Source: Sphingomonadaceae bacterium OTU29LAMAA1 (GTDB lineage: Bacteria > Pseudomonadota > Alphaproteobacteria > Sphingomonadales > Sphingomonadaceae). From it: DNA of 64,000 nt. Both the position numbers and the translations under genes were made by a program. The notes under the pieces are model-generated. The model had not been told where the DNA came from and ran no database searches. It worked only from the letters and a program-made list of their open reading frames with translations. The stretch spans positions 415,001 to 479,000 of the forward strand of contig CP099617.1 of NCBI GenBank assembly GCA_024072375.1. The letters run 5' to 3'. Positions 25,929 to 34,209 of this stretch are shown here, in pieces (positions within the stretch are counted from its first letter, which is position 1; every line of letters begins with the position of its first letter).

Positions 25929-27065
25929 ATGAAGATGACGAAAGCCGGGCAAACGGGCGTGCTGGCGATGCTGCTCGGCACGGCGGGAAGTCAGGTAATG
26001 GCCGGCGCGCCGGGGTCCGGGCCTGTCCCGCCGCTCGACTTGGCGTTCGACCGCGCCGCTGCCATGGTGAAGGCCGCAGGGTTGCCGGGCGAACTGGTCC
26101 TGACCGATGCCGCCGGTGCTGAGCGGGCCGCCGCATTCGGCGTGGCGGACCGAGCGGCGAACGTCCCCAACCGCGTCGGTCAGCGCTGGCTCTGGGCGTC
26201 GGTGACGAAGCAGGTGACGGCGACACTCGTGATGCAGGAGGTCGCCAGCGGCCGGATGGCGCTCGACGCGCCTATCGGTCGCTACCTGCCCGACTTCGGC
26301 GGCGACCGCGCCATTACGGTGCGCGAAATGCTCCAGCATCGCTCCGGCCTTCCCAACCCTTCGGATATGCCGGCGATCGACGGCGTCCCCGGCTTCTACC
26401 GCGAGAGCGGCTCGAGGATCGGCGATGCCGCGCGCACCGCAAGTTTCTGTTCAGGCAAGGCCAAGGGCGCGCGGGGCGGCCAGTGGGAATACAACAACTG
26501 CGATTATCTCGTCCTCGGCGCCGCGCTCCAGGCCGTGACCGGCCGCAGCTATGCACGGCTGGTCGAAGAACGCATCGCCGCCCCCTTGCGGATCAGGACG
26601 CTGCGGCTTGCCCGAGACGGGGCGCCGCACGGCGGCGCGGCAGCGACCGGCTATGACGGCACCGCGCCTACGCCGGTGATGAACGTCGCCACCGGCGGGG
26701 CAGCCGCGGCGCTGACCGGCAGCGCTGGCGATCTCGCCCGCTTCGATCGCGGTCTGATGACCGGGCGTCTGCTCGATGCGCAGGCGCGCGCCACCGCCTG
26801 GACCGGGGATCCCAGGCTCGGCTTTATGGCGCTGGGCACATGGTCGTTCCCCGCGCGCCTGAACGGCTGCGCCGCGCCGGTCCAGCTTGTCGAGCGGCGC
26901 GGCGATTTCGGCGGCACCCAGGTCCGCAACGTGATCGCGCCCACTCTGGGCCGTGCCGTCATCCTGTTCACCAACGACGCCTCGGCCACATTCGGCGAGG
27001 TCTGGCAGGGCAAGGGCCTGACCTTCGACCTGTTGTCGGCCGCCTTCTGTCCCCCCACCGCCTGA
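25929..27065 (+). CDS. Serine hydrolase, beta-lactamase/DD-peptidase (class C) fold
   Basis: 378 residues starting at ATG 25929, with an N-terminal export signal (GQTGVLAMLLGTAGSQVMAG). The active-site serine motif is SVTK (S91-x-x-K94) and the second motif is the tyrosine in WEYNNCDYLVLG (Y188-N-N190). A conserved LQHRSGLPNPSD stretch is typical of the beta-lactamase-related serine hydrolase family (PF00144). It is periplasmic and may be an esterase, peptidase or penicillin-recognising enzyme; resistance activity cannot be inferred. It is divergent from the two-component system and 11 bases ahead of a small secreted-protein gene. Confidence 0.85.
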   Translation: MKMTKAGQTGVLAMLLGTAGSQVMAGAPGSGPVPPLDLAFDRAAAMVKAAGLPGELVLTDAAGAERAAAFGVADRAANVPNRVGQRWLWASVTKQVTATLVMQEVASGRMALDAPIGRYLPDFGGDRAITVREMLQHRSGLPNPSDMPAIDGVPGFYRESGSRIGDAARTASFCSGKAKGARGGQWEYNNCDYLVLGAALQAVTGRSYARLVEERIAAPLRIRTLRLARDGAPHGGAAATGYDGTAPTPVMNVATGGAAAALTGSAGDLARFDRGLMTGRLLDAQARATAWTGDPRLGFMALGTWSFPARLNGCAAPVQLVERRGDFGGTQVRNVIAPTLGRAVILFTNDASATFGEVWQGKGLTFDLLSAAFCPPTA

Positions 27066-27076
27066 AAGGAGTTCGC

Positions 27077-27460
27077 ATGACCCTACCCGCCTGTCGCCTG
27101 GTGCTCGCCGTCGCGCTCGGCACGATCGCGCTTCCCGCCACCGCGCAGCAGAAAACTGACCTAGCCGGAGAGTGGACGGTCGATCTTCGTCCGACGCCGC
27201 AGGCGGCGGCTTATTTCAAGCCCATGACGATTGCCGTGGCGGCGGACGGGGCGTTGACCGGCGCGTTCTACGAGCATCCGATCGAACTCGGCCGGGCCGG
27301 AGCCACCAACGGCCGGCCCTGCTTCGCCTTCCGCACTCAGGACGCCTCCGGTCCCTATCAGACGTCGGGCTGCCTCGTCGGCGACCATATCGAGGGGCAG
27401 ACCTGGTCCGAGGGGCGGCGCTTCGTCCTGACATGGCAGGCGACCCGTACCCGCAAGTAG
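27077..27460 (+). CDS. Small secreted hypothetical protein
   Basis: 127 residues with a clear signal peptide (LVLAVALGTIALPATAQQ). The mature part begins DLAGEWTVDLRPTP and contains MTIAVAADGALTGAFYEHPI and GRPCFAFRTQDASGPYQTSG, a lipocalin-like or extracellular beta-sheet style seen in small periplasmic proteins. ATG 27077 follows GAAAGGAG. It is probably in one transcript with the serine hydrolase. No specific family name can be given. Confidence 0.7.
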   Translation: MTLPACRLVLAVALGTIALPATAQQKTDLAGEWTVDLRPTPQAAAYFKPMTIAVAADGALTGAFYEHPIELGRAGATNGRPCFAFRTQDASGPYQTSGCLVGDHIEGQTWSEGRRFVLTWQATRTRK

Positions 27461-27603
27461 CGTTTAGGGATCAGCCGATCGGCCAGGTGCCGGCGTGCTC
27501 CCACGCCCCTATGTTTCGCGTGATCTATGCGCAGTGGTGTCTCGAGAAAGCCGGAGGCGTGCTGGGAGACATTGGCCAGCCCAGATTGGCGTGGCTGGCA
27601 AAA

Positions 27604-27690
27604 TGAACGGGTGTCCGAAGTCGGGAAGCCAGAAGCGGGCCACGAATGACCGCAAGTGGGTCTCAGCAGGCGAGGTCGCCGGCCGTTGTT
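27604..27690 (+). repeat. Interspersed intergenic repeat, copy D
   Basis: Contains GAACGGGTGTCCGAAGTCGG, GGAAGCCAGAAGCGG and GAATGACCGCAAGTGGGTCT, in the order found in the other copies. It fills most of the gap between the secreted-protein gene and the convergent DUF427 gene. Confidence 0.65.
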
Positions 27691-27694
27691 GCAG

Positions 27695-27976
27695 CTAGCG
27701 TACCGCCACGCCCTTCCAAAACGCTATGCGACCGCGGATATCTTCGGCCGCTGCTTTAGGATCGGGATAGTACCACGCGGCATCTGGGTTCTCGGCACCA
27801 CCCACGTGCAAGCTGTAGTAGTGGGCCGTCCCCTTCCAAGGGCAGATGGTTGTCGTGTTGCTTGGCTGGAGGACCGCAGGGTCAACGCTGTCGGCAGGAA
27901 AATAGTGGTTGCCTTCCACCATCACAGTATCGTCGCTCTGGGCGATTACTGAACCGTTCCATCGGGCTTCAACCAC
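27695..27976 (-). CDS. DUF427 family protein
   Basis: 93 residues from GTG 27976, placed 6 bases after AGGAGA, which decides the start. The sequence VEARWNGSVIAQSDDTVMVE, NHYFPADSVD, TTTICPWKGTAHYYSLHVGG and AAWYYPDPKAAAEDIRGRIA is the complete compact DUF427 fold. Members are small cytosolic proteins of unknown biochemical role. The gene lies alone between two repeat copies. Confidence 0.88.
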   Translation of the reverse strand: MVEARWNGSVIAQSDDTVMVEGNHYFPADSVDPAVLQPSNTTTICPWKGTAHYYSLHVGGAENPDAAWYYPDPKAAAEDIRGRIAFWKGVAVR

Positions 27977-28045
27977 GTCAATTCTCCTAGCGCTGGTCCG
28001 GTAAGTCGGGCTGCACCTGTCTCTCGTCAAGCCACGACAACCCGG

Positions 28046-28130
28046 TGAACGGACGTCCGGTTCTGGGAAGCACGATGATTGCAGTGATCGACCGATTGTG
28101 GGTCGAGATGTCGGACGCCGGCTGGCCGGC
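28046..28130 (+). repeat. Interspersed intergenic repeat, copy E
   Basis: Contains GAACGGACGTCCGGTTCTGG, GGAAGCACGATGATTGCAGT and CCGATTGTGGGTCGAGATGT. Same strand and block order as the other copies; it lies upstream of the LOV kinase promoter region (28131-28263). Confidence 0.6.
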
Positions 28131-28263
28131 GATGTCTTAACCGTTTGGTTTCGAACAATCAGCGCTAAACGTGCCCTGTTCGCTGGAACAAAGGGAGTTA
28201 TCGGCAGATAACGGCCCGACGGCCGGCGCTTCGGGGCAAGCCCCCCTCTAGCGTCGGGTTTTC

Positions 28264-29904
28264 ATGGAAAACGAAACTTCCGAGATGCTTCCTAGCGCTC
28301 CGGCTCCGCATCTGGCAGGAAGCGCGAACCCCGACATGACAGACGACAGCAACAGCATCTTCTTCGCGGCAGTGAAGACGACACGCATGCCGATGATTGT
28401 CACCGATCCCAATCAGCCCGATAACCCCATCGTATTCGCCAACCCGGCGTTCATGGGAATGACCGGCTACAGCAGCGACGAGTTGATCGGCACGAATTGC
28501 CGCTTGCTCCAAGGACCGGACACCGATCGCGATACGGTGGCGGAGGTCCGTCAGGCGATCGAGCAGCGTCGGGAAACGACGGTCGAAATCTACAATTACA
28601 AGAAGAACGGCGCTGGCTTCTGGAACGCCTTGTTCATCTCGCCAGTGTTCGACGCCGACAACAACCTCATCTATTTTTTTGCTTCACAGTTGGACGTCAC
28701 ACGTCGCCGCGATGCCGAGGAGGGGCTGCGCCAGGCGCAGAAAATGGAGGCGGTCGGACAGCTGACGGGCGGCGTGGCCCATGACTTCAACAATCTGCTG
28801 ACTGTCATTCAGGGCTTCGGCGACGTGCTGAAGAGCCAGATCGAGGGCGAAGACGAGTTTGATCGCAAGCGGGCGACACGTTCGATCAACGCCGTTCTTC
28901 AGGCGGCCGAGCGGGGCGCCACGCTGACCCAGCAGCTTCTTGCCTTCTCGCGACGCCAGAAGCTGCAAGGCCGCGTTGTGAACTTGATCGACATGATCGA
29001 TGAGTTGCAGCCGCTGATCGAGCGAACGGCAGGCGGCATGGTGAAGGTGAGGATCGTTCACCAGGAATCGACCTGCAATGCCCGCATTGATCCGACCCAG
29101 GCTGAGCTGGCGATCATCAATATCCTGCTCAATGCCCGGGACGCGATGCCGAACGGCGGCAACATCGTCATCGAGATCAAGAACCGGTCGATCGAGGCGG
29201 GTGACAAGGGCTTTGGCGAGCTGGAGGCTGGCAATTACGTCGCGGTGACGATCACTGACGAGGGCACCGGCATGTCGCCCGAGGTGCTGGCGCGCGTAGC
29301 CGAGCCGTTCTTCACGACCAAGGATCAGGGCAAGGGCACCGGTCTTGGCCTGTCGATGGTTTACGGGTTCATGAAACAATCGGGTGGGTCGCTGAGGCTC
29401 TATTCCGAGGAAGGGCACGGCACGACCGTGAGGATGCTCTTTCCGTGCGAGAATGCCAAAGCCGATCCATCGGGCGCCCAGCCTTCGCGATCACTGGCCG
29501 ACAAGCGCGGCACAGAAACCGTGTTGGTGGTCGAGGACCAGGTCGATGTCGGCGACTATGCCGAGACGGTGCTCTCGGAGTTCGGGTATACGGTGCTGCG
29601 CGCCGACAATGCGAACGAAGCGCTGACGTTGCTCGACGGCTCCGGGCATATCGATCTGTTGTTCAGTGACCTCATCATGCCGGGTGGCATGAACGGCGTC
29701 ATGCTGGCGCGCGAGGTGAAGCGACGTCGACCAAAGATGCGCGTGCTGCTGACCACCGGCTATGCGGAATCATCGATCGAACGCGTGGATGCCCGCGGCG
29801 CCGAGTTCGATCTGATTCAGAAGCCTTATAAGCGCAGCGAGCTAGCGACGAAGGTACGTCAGGTTTTGGAAGGACCGACCGGGATCGGCACGCACGGGGG
29901 GTGA
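28264..29904 (+). CDS. LOV-domain hybrid histidine kinase (blue-light sensor) with C-terminal receiver
   Basis: 546 residues. The LOV/PAS domain (~35-145) has the flavin-binding motif [13 protein letters not shown] with photoactive C79, and [20 protein letters not shown] before the linker helix. The phosphoacceptor is [17 protein letters not shown] (H173), followed by N-box [15 protein letters not shown] and G-boxes GTGMSPEVL and [14 protein letters not shown]. The C-terminal receiver (~420-540) has VLVVEDQVD and the phosphoacceptor in [14 protein letters not shown]. Blue light likely drives a cysteinyl-flavin adduct and switches the kinase. The next gene starts within 3 bases. Confidence 0.93.
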   Translation: MENETSEMLPSAPAPHLAGSANPDMTDDSNSIFFAAVKTTRMPMIVTDPNQPDNPIVFANPAFMGMTGYSSDELIGTNCRLLQGPDTDRDTVAEVRQAIEQRRETTVEIYNYKKNGAGFWNALFISPVFDADNNLIYFFASQLDVTRRRDAEEGLRQAQKMEAVGQLTGGVAHDFNNLLTVIQGFGDVLKSQIEGEDEFDRKRATRSINAVLQAAERGATLTQQLLAFSRRQKLQGRVVNLIDMIDELQPLIERTAGGMVKVRIVHQESTCNARIDPTQAELAIINILLNARDAMPNGGNIVIEIKNRSIEAGDKGFGELEAGNYVAVTITDEGTGMSPEVLARVAEPFFTTKDQGKGTGLGLSMVYGFMKQSGGSLRLYSEEGHGTTVRMLFPCENAKADPSGAQPSRSLADKRGTETVLVVEDQVDVGDYAETVLSEFGYTVLRADNANEALTLLDGSGHIDLLFSDLIMPGGMNGVMLAREVKRRRPKMRVLLTTGYAESSIERVDARGAEFDLIQKPYKRSELATKVRQVLEGPTGIGTHGG

Positions 29905-29907
29905 GGC

Positions 29908-30072
29908 ATGGAGAGTTACTACCGCGATCAGGCATCGATGTGTGCCGAGCAGGCCGCATCCACGACATTGCCGGACGTTGTCGCGAGATGCAGGCGATGC
30001 GAAGCAGCGTGGCTGGCCATGGCGGAGCGAGCGGCCCGCGATACGCAGATCAAGCAGGCGGTAAGAGCATGA
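29908..30072 (+). CDS. Small hypothetical protein between the two LOV kinases
   Basis: 54 residues, MESYYRDQASMCAEQAASTT followed by an arginine/cysteine segment (VVARCRRCEAAWLAMAERA). Its start lies 3 bases after the kinase stop, so it is in the same transcript. Small proteins with the pattern YYR..A..C......, then a R-C/R-S-E-A-A-W helix, recur in sphingomonad genomes in my memory; their role is unknown. A competing open frame from 29901 has no such pattern. Confidence 0.65.
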   Translation: MESYYRDQASMCAEQAASTTLPDVVARCRRCEAAWLAMAERAARDTQIKQAVRA

Positions 30073-30122
30073 TGCTACAGCAGATTGCGACCGTAACAAT
30101 CCTTCGCTAAATCGTTCCTGTT

Positions 30123-31613
30123 TTGGACCGACAACCGCTCGCCCCTATTCCGCTTCAACCTTTCGAGCCGTCGCCTCAAGTTCGGGCGGCGATCGACGCC
30201 TATGCGCGTGGACTGAACGCTTGCGATCCGATGCAGATCGGCTTCAAGATGACTCCAGTCGCGATGGTTGTCAGCGATCCGACCCTGCCTGACTGCCCGC
30301 TGATCTACGTCAACGAGGCGTTCGAGCAACTGACCGGCTTCCCTGCCGCCGAGGTTCTGGGACGCAACTGCCGTTTTATGCAGGGGCCTCTTACAGACCC
30401 TGATGACGTAGCCCGCCTCAAAACCGCAATCGCCCGGCGCGAGCCGATCGAACTCGACCTGCTGAACCATCGTCGGGACGGGACGCCGTTCTGGAACCGT
30501 TTGATGGTGGCACCGGTCTTCTGCGAGGACGGATCGCTCCGCTATTTCGTCGCTTCGCAGATCGACGTCACGATCGAACGGCACCGTGTGCTGGAGCTGG
30601 AGCAGGATCGCGAGGCGCTGGCCGCTGAGGTGGCACAACGGGATGCCGATCTGACGCAGCACAACACACGGCTGCGGCTAGCCTTGAAGGCGGGCGCCTT
30701 GGGCGCCTGGACGCTTGATTTGCCCGAGTTGGTTCTAACGGCCTCGTCGGGGTGCAAGCGCATCTTCGGGCGTCCGACCGCCGAGCCCTTTACCTATGAC
30801 GAGTTGCTGGCATCGATCCATCCCGAGGATCGTCGTGCGATGCAGGCCGCAGTTCTCCGGACGATCGAGCACGGCGATCCTTATCACATCGAGTACCGGA
30901 TTCTGACCCCGGCAGGCGAGCAGCGCTGGATATCGGTGCAGGGCGATCTTCAGTATCGCGCAGACGGTACGCCGCTGGCGATGTCCGGCTTCTCTACCGA
31001 CATTTCGGATCGCAAGATTGCCGAAGAGCATCGGGCCGTCTTGGCTCGCGAACTGACCCACCGGGTCAAGAACACACTGGCGACGGTGAACGCGGTAGTC
31101 AGTCAGACCTTGCGTGATGCGTCATCGCTTGAGGATGCCGCGATCGCTGTATCAGGCAGGATAGCCAGCTTGGGTGCCGCGCATGAGCTGCTGATCCAGG
31201 ACGAGGTCGAAGGTGCCACGATCGGCGATATCGTTGATCGCGCGCTGCTGCCGTTCAAGGACCGTGACGGTGCGCGTTTCGCGTTGCATGGTCCGTCCGT
31301 CCGGCTTTTGCCCGAGGTGACCCTGGCGCTTGCGATGGCGCTCCACGAACTGGCGACCAATGCGATCAAATACGGCGCGCTTTCAGTGCCGGAGGGGCGG
31401 GTCGCTATCGAATGGTCGATCAAGCGTCAGGACGGCGAGCGTCGACTGTTTTTCTGCTGGGCCGAGCATGACGGCCCGCCCGTGACGCCGCCTACCAGGA
31501 CCGGGTTCGGCACGCGCATGATCGAGCGCGTGCTGCGCCGCCATGTGCGTGGTGGAGCGGCAATTCATTATCCTAAGACCGGCGTCCGGTTCGAGATCGA
31601 AGCATTAATCTGA
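30123..31613 (+). CDS. LOV-PAS HWE-family histidine kinase
   Basis: About 496 residues; TTG 30123 opens the frame but no good ribosome binding site helps fix the start. The LOV domain (~35-150) has GRNCRFMQGPLTDP with C83 as the flavin-reactive cysteine. A second PAS (~185-298) ends in STDISDRKIAEEH. The kinase has the HWE-type phosphoacceptor block RELTHRVKNTLATVNAVVSQ (H313) and the N-box ALHELATNAIKYGALS. HWE kinases commonly feed single-domain receivers or the alphaproteobacterial general stress response. The receiver gene at 31701 is the obvious partner. Confidence 0.92.
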   Translation: MDRQPLAPIPLQPFEPSPQVRAAIDAYARGLNACDPMQIGFKMTPVAMVVSDPTLPDCPLIYVNEAFEQLTGFPAAEVLGRNCRFMQGPLTDPDDVARLKTAIARREPIELDLLNHRRDGTPFWNRLMVAPVFCEDGSLRYFVASQIDVTIERHRVLELEQDREALAAEVAQRDADLTQHNTRLRLALKAGALGAWTLDLPELVLTASSGCKRIFGRPTAEPFTYDELLASIHPEDRRAMQAAVLRTIEHGDPYHIEYRILTPAGEQRWISVQGDLQYRADGTPLAMSGFSTDISDRKIAEEHRAVLARELTHRVKNTLATVNAVVSQTLRDASSLEDAAIAVSGRIASLGAAHELLIQDEVEGATIGDIVDRALLPFKDRDGARFALHGPSVRLLPEVTLALAMALHELATNAIKYGALSVPEGRVAIEWSIKRQDGERRLFFCWAEHDGPPVTPPTRTGFGTRMIERVLRRHVRGGAAIHYPKTGVRFEIEALI

Positions 31614-31700
31614 TGGTGATCTCGTGGCCAATATACCATGATAGAGATTAAAGCGACCGTTAACCGAACCCCTTTCGCGCTGAAGCATTGATACAAGACC

Positions 31701-32057
31701 ATGTGTCATGTGCTCATCATCGAGGATGATTGGCTGATCGCCGATCATATCGCCCAGCTGATCGAAGCTGCTGGTGCGAGTTCGGTCGACATGGCTGACA
31801 CCGAGGACGATGCTGTCGCGCAGGCGCTCGCCCATCCGCCCGAGGTCATTATTTCAGACGTCAATCTAAAGGGGGGCGGGAACGGCCCGGATGCGGTCAA
31901 GCGGATCGTCGCTGCGCTTGGCGAGCGGCCCGTCCTGTTTGTGACCGGCGAACCTCGAGCTTTTCAGCCGCAATCGCCGGCAATGCGGGTCCTGCACAAG
32001 CCGGTGGATGATCGGGCGTTCGTTGCCACCTTTCGTGCTATCGCTCCAATTTCATAA
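31701..32057 (+). CDS. Single-domain response regulator (receiver only)
   Basis: 118 residues forming one receiver domain: acidic pocket in MCHVLIIEDDWLIADHIAQL, phosphoacceptor in EVIISDVNLKGGGNGPDAVK, threonine in VLFVTGEP and lysine in RVLHKPVDD. There is no output domain, so it probably works by protein contact or as a phosphate sink for the HWE kinase 87 bases upstream. The sequence resembles the receivers that partner HWE kinases. Confidence 0.9.
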   Translation: MCHVLIIEDDWLIADHIAQLIEAAGASSVDMADTEDDAVAQALAHPPEVIISDVNLKGGGNGPDAVKRIVAALGERPVLFVTGEPRAFQPQSPAMRVLHKPVDDRAFVATFRAIAPIS

Positions 32058-32123
32058 GGAACTGCCGAGTATCTCTGATCCGATCATCGCATAAGTGACG
32101 GCTGCAGGCGCAATGAGTTACGC

Positions 32124-32582
32124 ATGAGGATGTATACGAAAATCGTTGAGCGCATCTGCCGTAAGGCATTCGTCGCCGTCAATGAGCGGAACTACGCGGT
32201 CCTGCTGTCGATGTGCGATCCGCATATCACTCACCGCTTCGGCGGGTCTCACGCGCTGGGAGGCATTCGTAACAACCGTGATGACCTGCAACGCTGGTTT
32301 GAACGGTTGGGGCGAGTCGTTCCGAGCCTTACCCTGACTATCGAAGACATATGGGTGAAGGGCGGCCCGTGGAAGACGACGGCTATCGTGCGGTGGACCT
32401 CGACTGGGATACCTCTTGATGGGCAGCGTTATGAGAACCACGGCGTCCACGTCGTGGAGATGCGCTGGGGCAAGGCCGTTTCGATCGACGCCAATGAGGA
32501 CAGCCAGGCGGTAGCAGATCTTCTCCAGCGACAGGCGGCTTGGGGAATCGAGGAGGCCGTAGCACCGCCGATCCAGTCATAG
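32124..32582 (+). CDS. SnoaL-like / NTF2-superfamily protein
   Basis: 152 residues with the NTF2-like cone pattern: an N-terminal helix with RKAFVAVNERNYAVLLSMCD, HITHRFGGSHALGG, then strands LTLTIEDIWVKGGPWKTTAI, VRWTSTG and HGVHVVEMRWGKAVSIDANE. Such proteins bind small molecules or act as isomerases or hydrolases; the substrate cannot be told. It follows the receiver gene by 66 bases on the same strand but may be independent. Confidence 0.75.
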   Translation: MRMYTKIVERICRKAFVAVNERNYAVLLSMCDPHITHRFGGSHALGGIRNNRDDLQRWFERLGRVVPSLTLTIEDIWVKGGPWKTTAIVRWTSTGIPLDGQRYENHGVHVVEMRWGKAVSIDANEDSQAVADLLQRQAAWGIEEAVAPPIQS

Positions 32583-32646
32583 CCCCTTAGTTTCCACGCC
32601 CTGATTACATCATGTTAGCGTCAGAACCGTTCGGTTGCGATACCCG

Positions 32647-33195
32647 CTATCGACCGCAGAATAGGTCAACGACGCTGTTCGGCGCATCAGGTCCGAAGAA
32701 GCGGTAAAGGTTGACGGCACTGGCCTCTGCCATTCGTGTGCTGCGCGTGAAGAGGTCGCGTTCATAGGTTGTGAGCGCGGCATCCGGAGCACCGGGATGG
32801 TCGATAATGGCGCGGGCAAGTTGGAGGCCATCGAGCATCACGAGGTTGGCGCCCTCGCCGGCGAACGGCGACATCAAATGCGCCGCGTCGCCGAGAAGCG
32901 TCACGCCCGCCTTGCGTGGCCACGTCATACCGACCGGAAGAGCGTAGATTGGGCGGACCACGAGAGTCCTGTCGGCTACGCAGATCAAAGCGCGCAACGA
33001 TGGTGCCCAATTGGCGAACAGGGCGCGGAACCGCTCCACCGCGGCGTCGGGATCGCTATCAAGCCACGCCTCGAGTCGGTTCACCGCCACATAGGTGTGG
33101 ATGCTGCTGTCGGCGTTTCGATGCGCCAAGATGCCCTGATAGGGGGGCGACCGCGATCAGCGTGCCCGTGCCGATGACCTCGGAGGCGGCCGCGG
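32647..33195 (-). pseudogene. FAD-dependent monooxygenase (TetX/PHBH-like), C-terminal remnant
   Basis: The open part (32647-33129) gives 160 residues with the FAD-binding motif VTLLGDAAHLMSPFAGEGAN, LVMLDGLQLARAI and a YERDLFTRSTRMAEASAV tail, typical of the C-terminal half of PheA/TetX-like flavin monooxygenases. Upstream the homology continues in another frame (VIGTGTLIAVAP, then QGILAHR), with the shift at the G-run 33144-33149. The gene then stops abruptly at the left end of an IS6 fragment (33196). The N-terminal half with the nucleotide-binding GxGxxG is missing, so it is dead. Confidence 0.75.
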
Positions 33196-33369
33196 GACTC
33201 CGTCAAACCAACGTGGCAGGCGGGGCAGGGGGCTGATAACGGTCACGGATGAGCCGGAAATCGAGGGCGTTGCCGCCCAACCCATTTCGCCGCTTCAACT
33301 CCTCTCCGGAGGTGATCCGGCTGGTCGTGCCGATGTATTTGCGCTTTCCGCTGTCGCTGCGGAACGGCG
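33196..33369 (+). mobile_element. IS6-family element, 5' fragment
   Basis: Begins with the same left end as the two full copies (GACTCCGTCAAACCAACGTG), followed by the first ~39 codons of the same transposase ([20 protein letters not shown]). It ends at about 33366, where the left end of the next complete copy begins. This is a remnant of an earlier insertion cut by a second one. Confidence 0.85.
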
Positions 33370-34209
33370 GGTTCCGTCAAACCAACGTGGCAAGCGAGGC
33401 AGGGGGCTGATATCAATCACGAATGAGCCGGAAATCGAGAGCGTTATCTCCCAGCCCGTTTCGTCGTTTCAACTCTTCGCCCGAGGTGATCCGGCTGGTA
33501 GTGCTGATGTATGTGCGCTTTCCGCTGTCACTGCGGAATGTGGAAGACCTGCTGTTCGAGCGCGGCATCGACATCTGCCACGAGACGGTGCGACTGTGGT
33601 GGAACAGGTTCGGTCCGTTGTTTGCCGGTGACATCCGCCGTCAGCGGGCGAGCCGGATGTGCGGTTTTCGCCACTGGCGATGGCACCTTGACGAGATGTA
33701 CGTGAAGCTGAACGGCGAGATGGTCTATCTGTGGCGGGCAGTGGATCACGAGGGCGAGGTGCTGGAAAGCTACGTTACAAAGACACGTGATAAGGCAGCC
33801 GCTCTTGGCTTTATTAAGAAGGCGCTAAAGCGCCACGGTTCACCCAAGGCGATCACCACCGATGGTCTACGCAGCTATGGCGCTGCCATGGACGAGCTTG
33901 GCTGCCGCGATCGTCAGGAGATCGGTCGCTGGGCGAACAACCGTGTCGAGAACAGCCATCTGCCGTTCCGACGACGGGAGCGTGCTATGCTACGGTTCAG
34001 GCAGATGAAGACGTTGCAAAAGTTCGCATCCGTCCACGCCAACGTCCACAATCACTTCAGCCTCGAACGACATCTCATCGACCGCCGGACCTACCGGGAA
34101 CGACGCTCCGCCGCGCTCGCGGAGTGGCAGGGGCTCGCCAGCTAGGCTGCCGCCCTCAAAGGCCGCCGTGCATCGTGTGGAGAGCGGTTCGCGTTAGACT
34201 GACAGCACC
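33370..34209 (+). mobile_element. IS6-family insertion sequence, copy 1
   Basis: A complete 840-bp element. The left end GGTTCCGTCAAACCAACG and the right end CGTTAGACTGACAGCACC form imperfect terminal inverted repeats (right end inverted: GGTGCTGTCAGTCTAACG). It encodes one transposase. The bases next to the two ends (GAACGGCG and CTCGTCGA) do not match, so there is no 8-bp target duplication, pointing to recombination after insertion. The second complete copy is at 38400-39239 in the same orientation. Confidence 0.88.
33423..34145 (+). CDS. IS6-family DDE transposase
   Basis: 240 residues. The N-terminal HTH region is EVIRLVVLMYVRFPLSLRNV, then LLFERGIDICHETVRLWWNR. The DDE catalytic domain has HLDEMYVKLNGEMVYLWRAV (first D), AITTDGLRSYGAAMDELG (second D) and NRVENSHLPFRRRERAMLRF (E). 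Length and motifs are those of complete IS6-family transposases, so it is probably active. It differs by a small number of substitutions from the copy at 38453. Confidence 0.95.
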   Translation: MSRKSRALSPSPFRRFNSSPEVIRLVVLMYVRFPLSLRNVEDLLFERGIDICHETVRLWWNRFGPLFAGDIRRQRASRMCGFRHWRWHLDEMYVKLNGEMVYLWRAVDHEGEVLESYVTKTRDKAAALGFIKKALKRHGSPKAITTDGLRSYGAAMDELGCRDRQEIGRWANNRVENSHLPFRRRERAMLRFRQMKTLQKFASVHANVHNHFSLERHLIDRRTYRERRSAALAEWQGLAS

